Under the pieces are notes generated by a model that saw only the letters and a program-made list of their open reading frames with translations, was not told where the DNA came from and ran no database searches. DNA of 64,000 bases, from positions 4,145,001-4,209,000 of the forward strand of contig NZ_JAZHSB010000001.1 in the NCBI RefSeq assembly GCF_036924715.1, given 5' to 3'. Of the stretch, positions 51,924 through 60,493 are shown one piece after another. Every line of letters starts with the position of its first letter. Position 1 is the stretch's first letter. The DNA comes from Bradyrhizobium sp. AZCC 1721. GTDB taxonomy: Bacteria; Pseudomonadota; Alphaproteobacteria; Rhizobiales; Xanthobacteraceae. A program made the translations under genes and the position numbers.

Positions 51924-51944
51924 CTTCGGCTGCATTTCGCAAGC

Positions 51945-52727
51945 CTATTTCTTTCCGTAGGACACGCCCATCCCGGCGCGCACGTCGGCCTGAATGCCAT
52001 AGGGCGCGATCGGATAGCGCAGGCCGTTCTTCGCGAGCTGCTTCATGCCTACGATGGCCTTGGCAAGATGCACCGGCTTGAGCGCGATCAGCATCTCCTC
52101 ATCAGGCACGCCGCCGTAACGCCGTTCTGCAAAGCACGGCAGCGAGAGCGACGGCTCGCCAGTCTTCAGCGCCCTGCCCCAGGAATCCGCGCAGGCGGTC
52201 TCGCCGACCACGCCCCATTCGAATTTCTTGTATCCGGTATATTGCAGGCCGTTGATCAGAATGATCATCTGACCGGGCGTTGCGTAGACCAGACAAATAT
52301 CCGGCGGATTGAGCCGCCCGCTGGTGAGCGGGCTCACTGCCATTGCTTCATACTGGCCGAAGGGCACAACGTCGAGCGCTTCCTGACGCTTGCGTGCGTC
52401 TTCGGCGGTGCCATGCCAGACGCCGACGTAGTTTTCCCCCGCGAGCCACTTCTCGTCCTGCGGAGCAAGCCCGATCACCGCACGGCATTGCGCGCCGACC
52501 AGATCGTCGCCGGTGATGCCGACGGTCCAGCCGAGCCGCGAAGCCATGCTGACGATCTGGTCGGTGGTATGCACCGCCGAGGGACGCCGGATTTTTGGAA
52601 TTGCCGTCATCTGCTCGACGCTGGCAAACATCTTGATACCGATCACAGTCGTCTTTAGCCGTAGCAGGCTGTTCAGGTCGGCCACCATGCCGGCCAAATC
52701 GAGCGTTCCCGGCATCTGCTGTTGCAT
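51945..52727 (-). CDS. DUF169 family protein
   Basis: 260 residues from the ATG at 52727 (an ATG five codons earlier, at 52742, is equally possible). The DUF169 pattern is VADLNSLLRLKTTVIGIKMFAS, CRAVIGLAPQDEKWLAGENYVGVW, PPDICLVYATPGQMIILINGLQYTGYKKFEWGVVGETACADSWGRAL and SLSLPCFAERRYGGVPDEEMLIAL. Several cysteines are conserved (in GETACADSW and LPCFAERR). The family is linked in some genomes to anaerobic or one-carbon metabolism but has no established reaction. Confidence 0.85.
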   Translation of the reverse strand: MQQQMPGTLDLAGMVADLNSLLRLKTTVIGIKMFASVEQMTAIPKIRRPSAVHTTDQIVSMASRLGWTVGITGDDLVGAQCRAVIGLAPQDEKWLAGENYVGVWHGTAEDARKRQEALDVVPFGQYEAMAVSPLTSGRLNPPDICLVYATPGQMIILINGLQYTGYKKFEWGVVGETACADSWGRALKTGEPSLSLPCFAERRYGGVPDEEMLIALKPVHLAKAIVGMKQLAKNGLRYPIAPYGIQADVRAGMGVSYGKK

Positions 52728-52799
52728 GGCGTCAACTCCCAAATCGGCGCGCTTAGCCGGCGCCTGTCCTTCGATTGTAGCCCGGCTGGCTGCCCGCTG

Positions 52800-53612
52800 C
52801 TACTTTGCCGGACCCGGCAACAACTCGTCGATCTTGCCGGTTGCGCGGTAAGCGATCAGGCCCATCCATTCGCGCACCGCCACGTCGGTCCGTCCCAGTC
52901 CATCGATCGCGATATTGGTGAAGTCAAATACGTCGTCACGTCCGCCGACCCGCCAGTCGACGGGATAAGGTTCGACCGCAAATCCCGCCTTCCGGAACAG
53001 GCCGATCGATCGCGGCATATGGAAGGCCGAGGTCACCAACAGCCAACGCTCGCCTTCCTTGGGCGCAAGCAGCGCCTTGGAGAATTCCGCATTCTCCTGC
53101 GTGTTGCGGGAACCCCGTTCCATGATCATCCGCGACTTGTCGATGCCGAGGCTTTCGAAAATGGCGCCAGCGAAATCGGCTTCCCTGGCGTCGTTCCAAA
53201 TCAGATTCGCGCTGCCGCCGGAGAAAACAATGCGCGCCTTTGGGTAGCGGTGTGCCAGCGCGGCCGCCGCGATCAGGCGATCCGGCGAGCTGCGCACCAC
53301 CGGCCTGCCGTGCGCAGTGGAAAGATCGGCTTCGATCGACGCGCCGAGCACGATGATGCCATCAGGCGCGCCGCGCGCCCCGTCCCATGGCGGAAAGCGC
53401 TGCTCCAGCGGATAGAGCAGCAGGTTCCCGAGCGGCGACAATCCGCAAATGACGAGCAGCAGAACGGCTGCGATCACCAGTTTGCGGCCGAGCGATGCAA
53501 AGCGGGTGAACATCAGGATGGCGCCGACGAAGCCTACGCCGATCAGCAGATTCGTCGGTAACAGCAGAAAGCCGAGTGTCTTGGAGAGGACAAAAAACAA
53601 GGCAAGCCTCAC
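52800..53612 (-). CDS. YdcF/SanA-type DUF218 membrane protein
   Basis: 270 residues with two N-terminal helices (KTLGFLLLPTNLLIGVGFVGAILMF and KLVIAAVLLLVICGLSPLG). The DUF218 domain follows with DGIIVLGASIE, AHRYPKARIVFSGGSANL, RNTQENAEFSKALL and WLLVTSAFHMPRSIGLFRKAGF. This family is associated with cell-envelope barrier function (SanA, ElyC). ElyC-like proteins share the two-helix layout. It stands alone on the minus strand, divergent from the amidase gene. Confidence 0.88.
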   Translation of the reverse strand: MRLALFFVLSKTLGFLLLPTNLLIGVGFVGAILMFTRFASLGRKLVIAAVLLLVICGLSPLGNLLLYPLEQRFPPWDGARGAPDGIIVLGASIEADLSTAHGRPVVRSSPDRLIAAAALAHRYPKARIVFSGGSANLIWNDAREADFAGAIFESLGIDKSRMIMERGSRNTQENAEFSKALLAPKEGERWLLVTSAFHMPRSIGLFRKAGFAVEPYPVDWRVGGRDDVFDFTNIAIDGLGRTDVAVREWMGLIAYRATGKIDELLPGPAK

Positions 53613-53624
53613 GGATAAGCAAAC

Positions 53625-53755
53625 TCGTCATACGCGGGCTTGACCCGCGTATCCATCCTTCTTCGCAAAATGCCCATTTGGAAAATGATCGATTGCCGGA
53701 TCAAGTCCGGCAATGACAAATTGAACATGACATTCCCGGCAAGAAAGCCTTTCGC
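53625..53755. repeat. Intergenic palindromic remnants before the amidase gene
   Basis: TACGCGGGCTTGACCCGCGTA (split: TACGCGGG and CCCGCGTA) at about 53632-53652 and TTGCCGGATCAAGTCCGGCAA (TTGCCGGA and TCCGGCAA) at about 53693-53713 are two hairpins of the common rhizobial intergenic type. No gene is seen here. Confidence 0.7.
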
Positions 53756-54697
53756 ATGCCCCATCATCACCTGCATTCCAGCCCCGAAACCTGCCACTGG
53801 GGCTTCTTCGAAGCCAAATTGAAGCCCGTCCTGACCATCGCCAGCGGCGACGAAGTCACCATCGACACCGTGACCGGCGGCCCGGACGTTGTGCCTGATC
53901 GCAGCAAGTTTCACGTACCTCCCGAGCTTGCCGACATTCACGCGCGAAGCGAGCGGATGCTGCCGGGCCACATTCTCACCGGCCCGGTCGCCGTGGAAGG
54001 GGCTGAGCCCGGCGACGTGCTGGAGGTCGAGATTCTCGACGTCCAGCTCCGGCAGGATTGGGGCTACAATCTGATCCGTCCGCTGGCGGGGACGCTACCC
54101 GACGATTTTCACGAAACGCGGATCCTGAACATTCCGCTCGACCGCGAGCGGATGGTGGGACGGATGCCGTGGGGGCTCGATCTGCCGCTCAAGCCGTTTT
54201 TCGGCGTGATGGGCGTGGCGCCGCCACCCGCCTGGGGCCGCATCACCTCGCTGATCCCGCGCGCGATGGGCGGCAATCTCGACAACAAGGAGCTGGGCGC
54301 CGGCGCCAAGCTGTATCTGCCGGTGTTCGTGCCGGGCGCGCTGTTCTCCTGCGGCGACGGCCACGGCGTGCAGGGCGATGGTGAAGTCTGCGTCACCGCG
54401 ATCGAGACCGCGCTGCAGGGCCGCTTCCGTCTGACGCTGCGCAGGGGCCTGCGGCTCGCCTATCCCCGCGCGGAAACGCCTGACCATTACATGACAATGG
54501 CGATGGACCCCGATCTCGATCAATGCGTGGTGCGGGCGTTGCGCGACATGATCGTGCTGCTCGGCGAGAAGCGCAATCTGTCGCGCGAGGATGCCTACAC
54601 GCTCTGCAGCCTCGCCGCCGATTTGCGCGTGACGCAAACCGTAAACGGCTCCAAGGGCATTCACTGCATGATCGCGAAGGCGGTCGTGCACGGCTGA
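53756..54697 (+). CDS. Acetamidase/formamidase family protein
   Basis: 313 residues starting MPHHHLHSSPETCHWGFFEAKLKPVLTIASGDEVTIDTVTGG. The FmdA_AmdA pattern is seen in LPGHILTGPVAVEGAEPGDVLEVEILDV, FFGVMGVAPP, GGNLDNKELGAGAKLYLPVFVPGALFSCGDGHGVQGDGEVCVTAIET and the C-terminal SREDAYTLCSLAADLRVTQTVNGSKGIHCMIAK. Family members hydrolyse formamide or acetamide to ammonia and the acid. The substrate is not specified. It stands alone. Confidence 0.92.
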   Translation: MPHHHLHSSPETCHWGFFEAKLKPVLTIASGDEVTIDTVTGGPDVVPDRSKFHVPPELADIHARSERMLPGHILTGPVAVEGAEPGDVLEVEILDVQLRQDWGYNLIRPLAGTLPDDFHETRILNIPLDRERMVGRMPWGLDLPLKPFFGVMGVAPPPAWGRITSLIPRAMGGNLDNKELGAGAKLYLPVFVPGALFSCGDGHGVQGDGEVCVTAIETALQGRFRLTLRRGLRLAYPRAETPDHYMTMAMDPDLDQCVVRALRDMIVLLGEKRNLSREDAYTLCSLAADLRVTQTVNGSKGIHCMIAKAVVHG

Positions 54698-54716
54698 TCG
54701 GACGACCTGCGCCTCT

Positions 54717-55064
54717 TCAAAAAGGAGAGCGCAGCTTCAACCGCGCGTAGAACAATACGCTGGTCTTTCCGACCAACGCAGTCCCCTGCACTTGCGCGCC
54801 ATCGGCGGCGTACGACCCGCTGAAGCCGCAAGTGACTTCGCGCCCGCCGAACAGCGGCAGCGCGCCAACCGATTTCGTGTGCTCGTTGGTGATCAGTTCA
54901 CCGCGCCACTTGCCGCGATCTGCGGTGTAAGAGCCGGTGTAATAGAAATACGAGTCACCGCCGGCGATCTTGCCGTCGCGCAGCACAATCACGCCGTGCG
55001 CGCGGCCATGCCCGCCGTCCGTCATCTCGATATGAATGGTGTAGAGACCGTTCGTTACCGTCAT
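54717..55064 (-). CDS. GrlR-like small regulatory fold protein
   Basis: 115 residues from the ATG at 55064 (an earlier ATG at 55112 exists). The sequence VTNGLYTIHIEMTDGGHGRAHGVIVLRDGKIAGGDSYFYYTGSY, then KWRGELITNEHTKSVG and FGGREVTCGFSGSYAADGAQVQGTALVG, follows the lipocalin-like pattern of the GrlR family (negative regulator of type III secretion in enteropathogens). No secretion genes are near, so the biological role here is unknown and the family name is only a fold-level statement. Confidence 0.65.
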   Translation of the reverse strand: MTVTNGLYTIHIEMTDGGHGRAHGVIVLRDGKIAGGDSYFYYTGSYTADRGKWRGELITNEHTKSVGALPLFGGREVTCGFSGSYAADGAQVQGTALVGKTSVLFYARLKLRSPF

Positions 55065-55354
55065 TGCGCCCTTGCCGCCGTCCCAGGACATCATCGGCAT
55101 TCCCTGCAGCACGAAGCAATGGGGAAATGGCCCGCACGGCTGGATCGTTTCGCCGCGCCTGTAACCGCCGTTAAGACTGCCGCGCGCTGCGCGTCACGGG
55201 CGCTTTGGTTAATCCACAAACCCGACTTCGACTTTTGATATGTTTTTTCAAATGGATAGAAAGCTATCCACAAGTCGTTTGACTCATGTGTGTAAAACTA
55301 AATAGAGTCGAAATAGTAACTTTTCAGTACAGCATTTAAAAGTTAGCGTTCTCC

Positions 55355-55555
55355 ATGGCTACAGAAAAAGCCGAAACCGACCGCGTTCCCGTGACCTTGG
55401 CGCTCTCGACCATCGCTTATATGGAAAGATTGGTGAGACAGGGCACCCACGGCACAAGTGTTCCCGGCGTTGCAAGGACCCTGATCGAGGAAGGCATTCG
55501 GCTCGCCATCAAGGATGGGCTGCTTGCAATCCGCGACAACGGCAAGACGTCCTGA
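55355..55555 (+). CDS. Small helical protein, possibly ribbon-helix-helix
   Basis: 66 residues: a charged N-terminus, then VPVTLALSTIAYMERLVRQGTHGTSVPGVARTLIEEGIRLAIKDGLL. The strand-helix-helix spacing (VPVTLAL, then AYMERLVRQG, then SVPGVARTLIEEGIRLAI) fits an RHH-like DNA-binding fold. An AT-rich region (55235-55345) precedes it, suggesting a real promoter. The GcrA-like gene follows 43 bp later. Confidence 0.65.
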   Translation: MATEKAETDRVPVTLALSTIAYMERLVRQGTHGTSVPGVARTLIEEGIRLAIKDGLLAIRDNGKTS

Positions 55556-55598
55556 CGGGAGCAACGCGGCGGTTTTCACAGAATGTGGAACCGAGAAA

Positions 55599-56069
55599 AT
55601 GCTTACGAATATACCGACCTGGACCACCGATCGCGTCGAACTCCTGAAAAGCCATTTTGAAGCCGGCCTCACCTGCCGCGAGATCGCGGCCAGCATCGGC
55701 GTCAGCCGTAACGCCGTGATCGGCAAACTCTCGCGCCTGCAACTGACGCGCGGCCCCGCCCCCGCCGAACCGCGTCCGACCAAGGCTGCCAGGGAGCGTT
55801 CGCGGAAATCCATTCCCCGGTTGCAATATCAAATACTGCAGGCCGTTTACGAAAACGCGCAGCCGCTGCAAGAAGAGCCAATCGCCAGCAACCAGCGCTG
55901 CTCGCTGCTCGAACTCAGCAACGAGCGGTGCCGCTGGCCGATCAGCACGCCAGGCGCAGAGGATTTCTGCTTTTGCGGCAATACGCCGGTGGAAGGCATG
56001 CCCTATTGCTCGGGCCACACCCGCCTCGCCTACCGCCCGGGTTCGCGTCAGCGCGTCTCGCGCGCGTGA
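55599..56069 (+). CDS. GcrA-family cell-cycle regulator
   Basis: 156 residues from the ATG at 55599. The N-terminal helix-turn-helix WTTDRVELLKSHFEAGLTCREIAASIGVSRNAVIGKLSRLQL is the GcrA signature (W-T-x-D-R-V-E-L-L-K). A basic linker leads to a cysteine-containing C-terminal region RCSLLELSNERCRWPISTPGAEDFCFCGNTPVEGMPYCSGHTRLAY, which binds sigma-70 domain 2 in Caulobacter. GcrA activates cell-cycle genes at methylated GANTC sites. This may be the main GcrA or a paralog; the window does not tell. Confidence 0.9.
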   Translation: MLTNIPTWTTDRVELLKSHFEAGLTCREIAASIGVSRNAVIGKLSRLQLTRGPAPAEPRPTKAARERSRKSIPRLQYQILQAVYENAQPLQEEPIASNQRCSLLELSNERCRWPISTPGAEDFCFCGNTPVEGMPYCSGHTRLAYRPGSRQRVSRA

Positions 56070-56143
56070 GCGGCATCAGTTGCCGTGAAAGCACGTCCAG
56101 AATGCAGAGCTTCGGTTCTGATTCCATCAGAACCGATCGTCCA

Positions 56144-57112
56144 CTAACCGAGCCGCCAGCCGACCTCTTCCGTAAAGCTCTTGAAGAACTCCGGCGTGTA
56201 GGCCTTCTCCGGGGCCTGCCGTACCCGCTCGTCGAGCTTGTGCGCATCGTCGCCGACGAGAATCCGCCAGCGCTCGGCCTTGACGCCGTCGAGGATGATT
56301 TTTGCCGCAGCCGCCGCCGTGGTCGGCGCCTCCTCGCGGAAAGAGCGCGCGCGGTCGAGCGCGATCTTCTGGATATCGTCGTCCGACATCGGCGCGGTGT
56401 CGATGCCCATGCCCTTCAGGCGCTGCCGGGTCGCCAGGATCTCGTTCGGGCTGAGTTCATCGGATTCCGAGCCGCTCTGGATCTTGCGCGAATTGGCAAC
56501 GATCGAGGTGCCGATATGCCCAGGCATCACGACAGAGCATTTGATGTGCGGGGCGTTGAGCCGCAGATCCGTCATCAACGCTTCGGTAAAGCCTTTCACT
56601 GCGAACTTGGCGGCGCTGTAGGCCGTGTGCGAGGCACCCAGGCCCACGGATGCCCAGAAGCCGTTGACACTCGATGTGTTGATGATGTGGGCCTCGTCGG
56701 CCTTCATCATAAGCGGCAGAAAAGTGCGAACACCGAGATAGACGCCGCCCCAGCAGATGTTGAAGGTGCGCTCCCATTGCTCGCGCGTGTTGGTGAACAG
56801 GCTGCCACCGCCGCCGATGCCGGCATTGTTGAACAACAGATGGATCTTGTCGGTCGCCTGCTGCTCGATCAGTTCGTCACGGAAGCGCTGCAGATGCGCC
56901 TCGATGGAAACGTCGGCGACATGGGTGGTGACGCGCAGGCCCCGCGGCAGCCTTTCCGCCTCGCACAGCCGCTTGGTCTCGGCCGTCGCTTCCGGCGAGA
57001 CGTCGCACATCGCGACATTGCAGCCTTCGGCCACGAGCTGACGCGCGAGCTCGCGGCCCATGCCCGTGCCGCCCCCGGTGATCACGGCGAACTTTCCGGC
57101 AAAATCCTTCAT
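56144..57112 (-). CDS. Short-chain dehydrogenase/reductase
   Basis: 322 residues from the ATG at 57112. The cofactor motif is AVITGGGTGMGRELARQLV, followed by LFNNAGIGGGG, and the active site is NTSSVNGFWASVGLGASHTAYSAAKFAVKGF (Ser, Tyr and Lys). Downstream about 100 residues form a C-terminal extension ending AYTPEFFKSFTEEVGWRLG, longer than a classic 250-residue SDR. The cofactor may be NAD or NADP. The divergent side is the gap before the DHDPS-like gene; both are on the minus strand with 151 bp between. Confidence 0.92.
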   Translation of the reverse strand: MKDFAGKFAVITGGGTGMGRELARQLVAEGCNVAMCDVSPEATAETKRLCEAERLPRGLRVTTHVADVSIEAHLQRFRDELIEQQATDKIHLLFNNAGIGGGGSLFTNTREQWERTFNICWGGVYLGVRTFLPLMMKADEAHIINTSSVNGFWASVGLGASHTAYSAAKFAVKGFTEALMTDLRLNAPHIKCSVVMPGHIGTSIVANSRKIQSGSESDELSPNEILATRQRLKGMGIDTAPMSDDDIQKIALDRARSFREEAPTTAAAAAKIILDGVKAERWRILVGDDAHKLDERVRQAPEKAYTPEFFKSFTEEVGWRLG

Positions 57113-57263
57113 TGAGACGCTTACCTCGGTTTTCAATTTTTGAGTTGGGGCCCTCATGGCATGGAGCCCGTGCGGAACGACAGTAACAGGTGGGAGCTGC
57201 CGGTAAAGCGGTCCGCGAGACGGGCGGCTCGATTGTCTTACAGGGCGTTTTCGCGCAGCGGAA

Positions 57264-58169
57264 TTACTCTGCTGCCTCGCGCGAGCCGCCGAGCGCGCCC
57301 AAACCCTCCAGCGCCTTCCGGATCGCGGCCTGCTGCGCGGGCGATGCTTCCGGCATCGGCGCGCGGGAGAATGTCGTCGGCAGCCCCTGCAACGACTGCG
57401 CATAGCGCGTGCATGCCGGCAGATTGTCCGAGACGATCACGTTCCACAGCGTCAGCAGTTTCTTGTGCAGCTCTAGTGCGCGAGCGTGGTTGCCTGCCTT
57501 GACCACATTCCAGAGCTCGACGGAAGCATGCGGCGCGGCGCTCAGGATCGCCGCGATCGAACCATGCGCGCCGAGCGTATAGGACGGGTACATCAGCGCA
57601 TCGACCGCGCTGTAGATCAGTTTGTCCGGCGCCATCATCATGAGGTCGGCAAACAGTTTCAGATCACCCGCACTCTGCTTGACGCCGACGATGAGCGGCA
57701 CCTCGTTCATGATCCGCGTCAGCAGCGCTGGCGACAGATAGGACCAGGGCACGACGTTGTAGATGATGATCGGCATACCGGTTTCGTCGGCCATGCGGCG
57801 GAAATGGTCGACCATCGCCTGCTCGTCCGGCTTGAACAAATAATGCACCGGCGTCACCTGCAGCGCTGCAACATCCATGTCGCGCACGAGCTTGCCGCGC
57901 CGGATCGCATCACGGGTGGAATCGACGATGATGCCGGCGATCACGGGCGCGCGCCCTTTCGCGGCCTCCACCGTTGCCGCCACCAGATCACGATATTCCT
58001 CGTGATCTAGCGTATGCCCCTCCCCGGTCGAACCGCCGGCCGCCATGCCGTGGCTACCGGCCGCGATCAACCAGTCGACCTGGGGAGCAACGAGTTTGAA
58101 ATCAATCTCGCCGTCCTTTCGGAACGGCGTCGTCATTGGCGGTATCACGCCGGTGGGGCGCATTTTCAT
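57264..58169 (-). CDS. Dihydrodipicolinate synthase-family lyase
   Basis: 301 residues. The family pattern is GVIPPMTTPFRKDGEIDF, GMAAGGSTGEGHTLDHEEYRDLVAATV, PIIIYNVVPWSYL with the active-site tyrosine, and IVGVKQSAGDLKLF with the Schiff-base lysine. It differs clearly from the 25934-26857 family member. Possible reactions are retro-aldol cleavage or dehydration of 2-oxo acids. It lies upstream of the SDR gene and could share a transcript with it. Confidence 0.88.
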   Translation of the reverse strand: MKMRPTGVIPPMTTPFRKDGEIDFKLVAPQVDWLIAAGSHGMAAGGSTGEGHTLDHEEYRDLVAATVEAAKGRAPVIAGIIVDSTRDAIRRGKLVRDMDVAALQVTPVHYLFKPDEQAMVDHFRRMADETGMPIIIYNVVPWSYLSPALLTRIMNEVPLIVGVKQSAGDLKLFADLMMMAPDKLIYSAVDALMYPSYTLGAHGSIAAILSAAPHASVELWNVVKAGNHARALELHKKLLTLWNVIVSDNLPACTRYAQSLQGLPTTFSRAPMPEASPAQQAAIRKALEGLGALGGSREAAE

Positions 58170-58485
58170 GGCCTGCCCTCGCTGTTTCCATCCGGTACGT
58201 GCGGGCGTATCTCCCGCTTTCGCAAACCAAGCCTACCGAAGGTCGGAGCGGCGATCCAGTTGCGGAATCGACACGGCAGAGTAGCGGAAACGCCGCGTCT
58301 GCATTTGCGCGTGGTCTCGACCCGCGGGGACCACATGCCGCGTTCCCGGCGGTCGGCCGGCTGAGGCAAGCCTATCGAATGTCGAAGCAGCGTTTCCAAC
58401 GTCAACGCTGACGGTCAGATCGGCGATAATGCATTGCGAGCCGATGCAGGGCGCACTTCACACATTTCGAGCTGATCGTCTCGGG
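58170..58485. other. Intergenic gap, nothing recognised
   Basis: About 316 bp between the DHDPS-like gene and the anchored unknown protein. Short frames are open in several registers but none has an RBS or family. No strong hairpin or promoter is evident. Confidence 0.5.
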
Positions 58486-59151
58486 TCAGTGCTTGCAGAT
58501 GTCGCGGGTTGCTTGCTCGCCGCGCATGACCTGCATTATTTCGGCCGGGGCAAAACTGCCGAAATCGCCGCCCACAAGCGTACCGTAACGACGGTGGTTC
58601 TTGAGCATGAGCAATAAGCGATCGCTGACATTTTCGATGTCGCGTGCGTCGCTGGCTGATATCGCCGGCTTGCCCGCGGAAGCGCTGGTCTGCTTCGCGT
58701 AGGCAAAGAACTTTGTGGTGGCTTCTACTGCCGCTGCGCGGTTATCAGGATCGCAGAGTTCGCGATCATCCAGCGCGTAAATGCAGCTCGCCAATTGTCC
58801 CCATGTGTTGGCCAGATTGAGTGTCTGATTTTCGGACCAGCGGTCTGACTTGCCAAGCATAGAGGAAACGTTTGCCTGCATACTGCCGGCCTTCAGGACG
58901 AAGTACGCCGCGCTCGGCTCCATCTTGTTGGCGTCCGGACCGAGGTCCATCACTTTGAAGATACAGCTTCGCACCACCGGCGCGGTTTCCGGCCGCCCGA
59001 TACGACTGGTGTCGGCGAACAACGAAACACTGGGCCCGACCGAGACGAAACTTGACATCGCACTCGTTACTTTCGGGCCCCAGATCCACCCGCCGACCAC
59101 GAGGAAACCTCCGATGAAGGCCAGCATGAGGGTGAGAGCCTGACGGATCAA
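58486..59151 (-). CDS. Unknown membrane-anchored protein, paralog A
   Basis: 221 residues. One N-terminal helix (ALTLMLAFIGGFLVVGGWIWG) precedes a soluble domain with cysteines in RSCIFKVMDLGP, LASCIYALDDRELCDPDN and the final RDICKH. The segments LCDPDNRAAAVEATTKFFAYAKQ and YGTLVGGDFGSFAPAEIMQVM align with CERDNRAYIVDYIGRYFAKFDE and NGRLITADFGWTVPAPIKPML in the next gene, so the two are diverged duplicates. Both probably face the periplasm. No family known to me. Confidence 0.7.
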   Translation of the reverse strand: MIRQALTLMLAFIGGFLVVGGWIWGPKVTSAMSSFVSVGPSVSLFADTSRIGRPETAPVVRSCIFKVMDLGPDANKMEPSAAYFVLKAGSMQANVSSMLGKSDRWSENQTLNLANTWGQLASCIYALDDRELCDPDNRAAAVEATTKFFAYAKQTSASAGKPAISASDARDIENVSDRLLLMLKNHRRYGTLVGGDFGSFAPAEIMQVMRGEQATRDICKH

Positions 59152-59168
59152 TTTTCAAGCTCCCGCTG

Positions 59169-59750
59169 CTAAGCCCTGGGGCAGTTGTCGGTCGCGCCCT
59201 TGTAGCGATCGAGCATCGGCTTTATTGGCGCCGGGACGGTCCAGCCGAAATCCGCGGTGATCAGGCGGCCATTGCTGGCGTCCTGCATCAAGGCCGCGTT
59301 GATCGCGCGATTGCGTGGACTGTCCCAGAGATCTCTGACCGTCGACATTTCGGATTCGCCATATCGCTTGGCGGTATTCATCATCTCATCGAATTTCGCA
59401 AAATAGCGACCGATGTAATCGACGATGTAGGCGCGATTGTCCCGCTCGCAGACCGCGTTCGGGTGCGTGACGAGATAGCAGTTCAGCGCCGCCGTCATCT
59501 CTTTCGCGCTGGTGAGGTCTCGCCAATCGACGCGATGCTTGTCGGTCGAAAGCTTCGGGAGCTGCCCGTCCCTTTCGAGATGTTCAAGCGCGGGGTAACA
59601 CGCCTCGCGTATTTTGGCCGCTTTCCACTCGCCCATGCGTTCGCCGCCCGGCAGGTAATCCCCGGAATGGCCCAGGACGAAGTAGTTGATCAGGTTCACA
59701 CCTAGAAATATGCCGCCTAGAACAAAGGCTGCACGCATCAAGAAATTCAT
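59169..59750 (-). CDS. Unknown membrane-anchored protein, paralog B
   Basis: 193 residues from the ATG at 59750 (a frame opens at 59777). The N-terminal helix is AFVLGGIFLGVNLINYFVLG. The soluble part has REACYPALEHL, NAVCERDNRAYIVDYIGRYFAKFDEMMN, RLITADFGWTVPAPIKPML and the terminal TDNCPRA. Cysteine positions and motif order match paralog A, 17 bp downstream, with which it forms a two-gene unit. Function unknown. Confidence 0.7.
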   Translation of the reverse strand: MNFLMRAAFVLGGIFLGVNLINYFVLGHSGDYLPGGERMGEWKAAKIREACYPALEHLERDGQLPKLSTDKHRVDWRDLTSAKEMTAALNCYLVTHPNAVCERDNRAYIVDYIGRYFAKFDEMMNTAKRYGESEMSTVRDLWDSPRNRAINAALMQDASNGRLITADFGWTVPAPIKPMLDRYKGATDNCPRA

Positions 59751-60043
59751 GGCCTCACGCACCTGCAGAGGTTGCAATCGGCTCTATATAGCGGCGTCCG
59801 GATGTGCCGGGAAGGTTGGCATCAGTTCGATCTGCCGGTTGGGTTAAGCCGGACTTACTACCTGCCGGCATGCCCCAAGATGCCGCGCGTCTCCGGCCCG
59901 TTGGGGATGCGCAGGTATCGAGCTTGGTTGGGTCATGAGAGCCGTGGGGGACTATTTCGCGGTCAGCGTCGCTTGAACCTTGAGCGCGCGGCAGCGACCT
60001 ACATACCGGAGGCAGTATCAATAAAAACGAACAGGAGGCCGCC

Positions 60044-60172
60044 ATGACCCAGTGGCGCGATACCATGGTTGATCGACCGGAAACGAATGGTGCGGCCTAT
60101 TTGACGGGCTGGACAGTCAGCGGAATAGCTGTGTTGGGGACCATTGTTGCCGTCTGGGTTCTCGGCATCTAG
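60044..60172 (+). CDS. 42-residue single-helix membrane protein
   Basis: A strong ribosome-binding site AGGAGG (60033-60038) is 5 nt before the ATG. The product is MTQWRDTMVDRPETNGAAYL followed by TGWTVSGIAVLGTIVAVWVL and GI: a polar 20-residue head and one transmembrane helix. The clean RBS and composition make it likely to be translated. Function unknown. It lies 32 bp before the tRNA-Pro 3' end on the opposite strand. Confidence 0.65.
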   Translation: MTQWRDTMVDRPETNGAAYLTGWTVSGIAVLGTIVAVWVLGI

Positions 60173-60203
60173 CAGCGATCACAATCGCCACCCGTGAAAG
60201 AAT

Positions 60204-60281
60204 TGGTCGGAGCGAAAGGATTTGAACCTTCGACCCCTAGTCTCCCAGACTAGTGCGCTAACCGGGCTGCGCCACGCTCCG
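60204..60281 (-). tRNA. tRNA-Pro (anticodon GGG)
   Basis: The minus strand gives acceptor CGGAGCG pairing with CGCTCCG, D arm GCGCAGCCCGGTTAGCGC, anticodon arm CTAGT-CTGGGAG-ACTAG (anticodon GGG), T arm GGTTCAAATCC and an encoded CCA. The D arm and the G-G-G anticodon identify proline. Confidence 0.96.
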
Positions 60282-60493
60282 ATGCCGTAACGGCTTTGAT
60301 GGAATAGGGAAATTCTGCCCCACGCGCAAGCCGGGTTTCGGCCGTTTGTGAACATAAAGGACACGAAAAGCACGCTCGGGACCGAAAAGTCCCGGAAAAG
60401 TCCCGGACTAGGTTCGCGGCCTGTTCTGGATCGGGCTTACGTGACCTATGATTGTTCCATTGGGAAGGGCGAACGACCGGGAGGGGCAATCCG

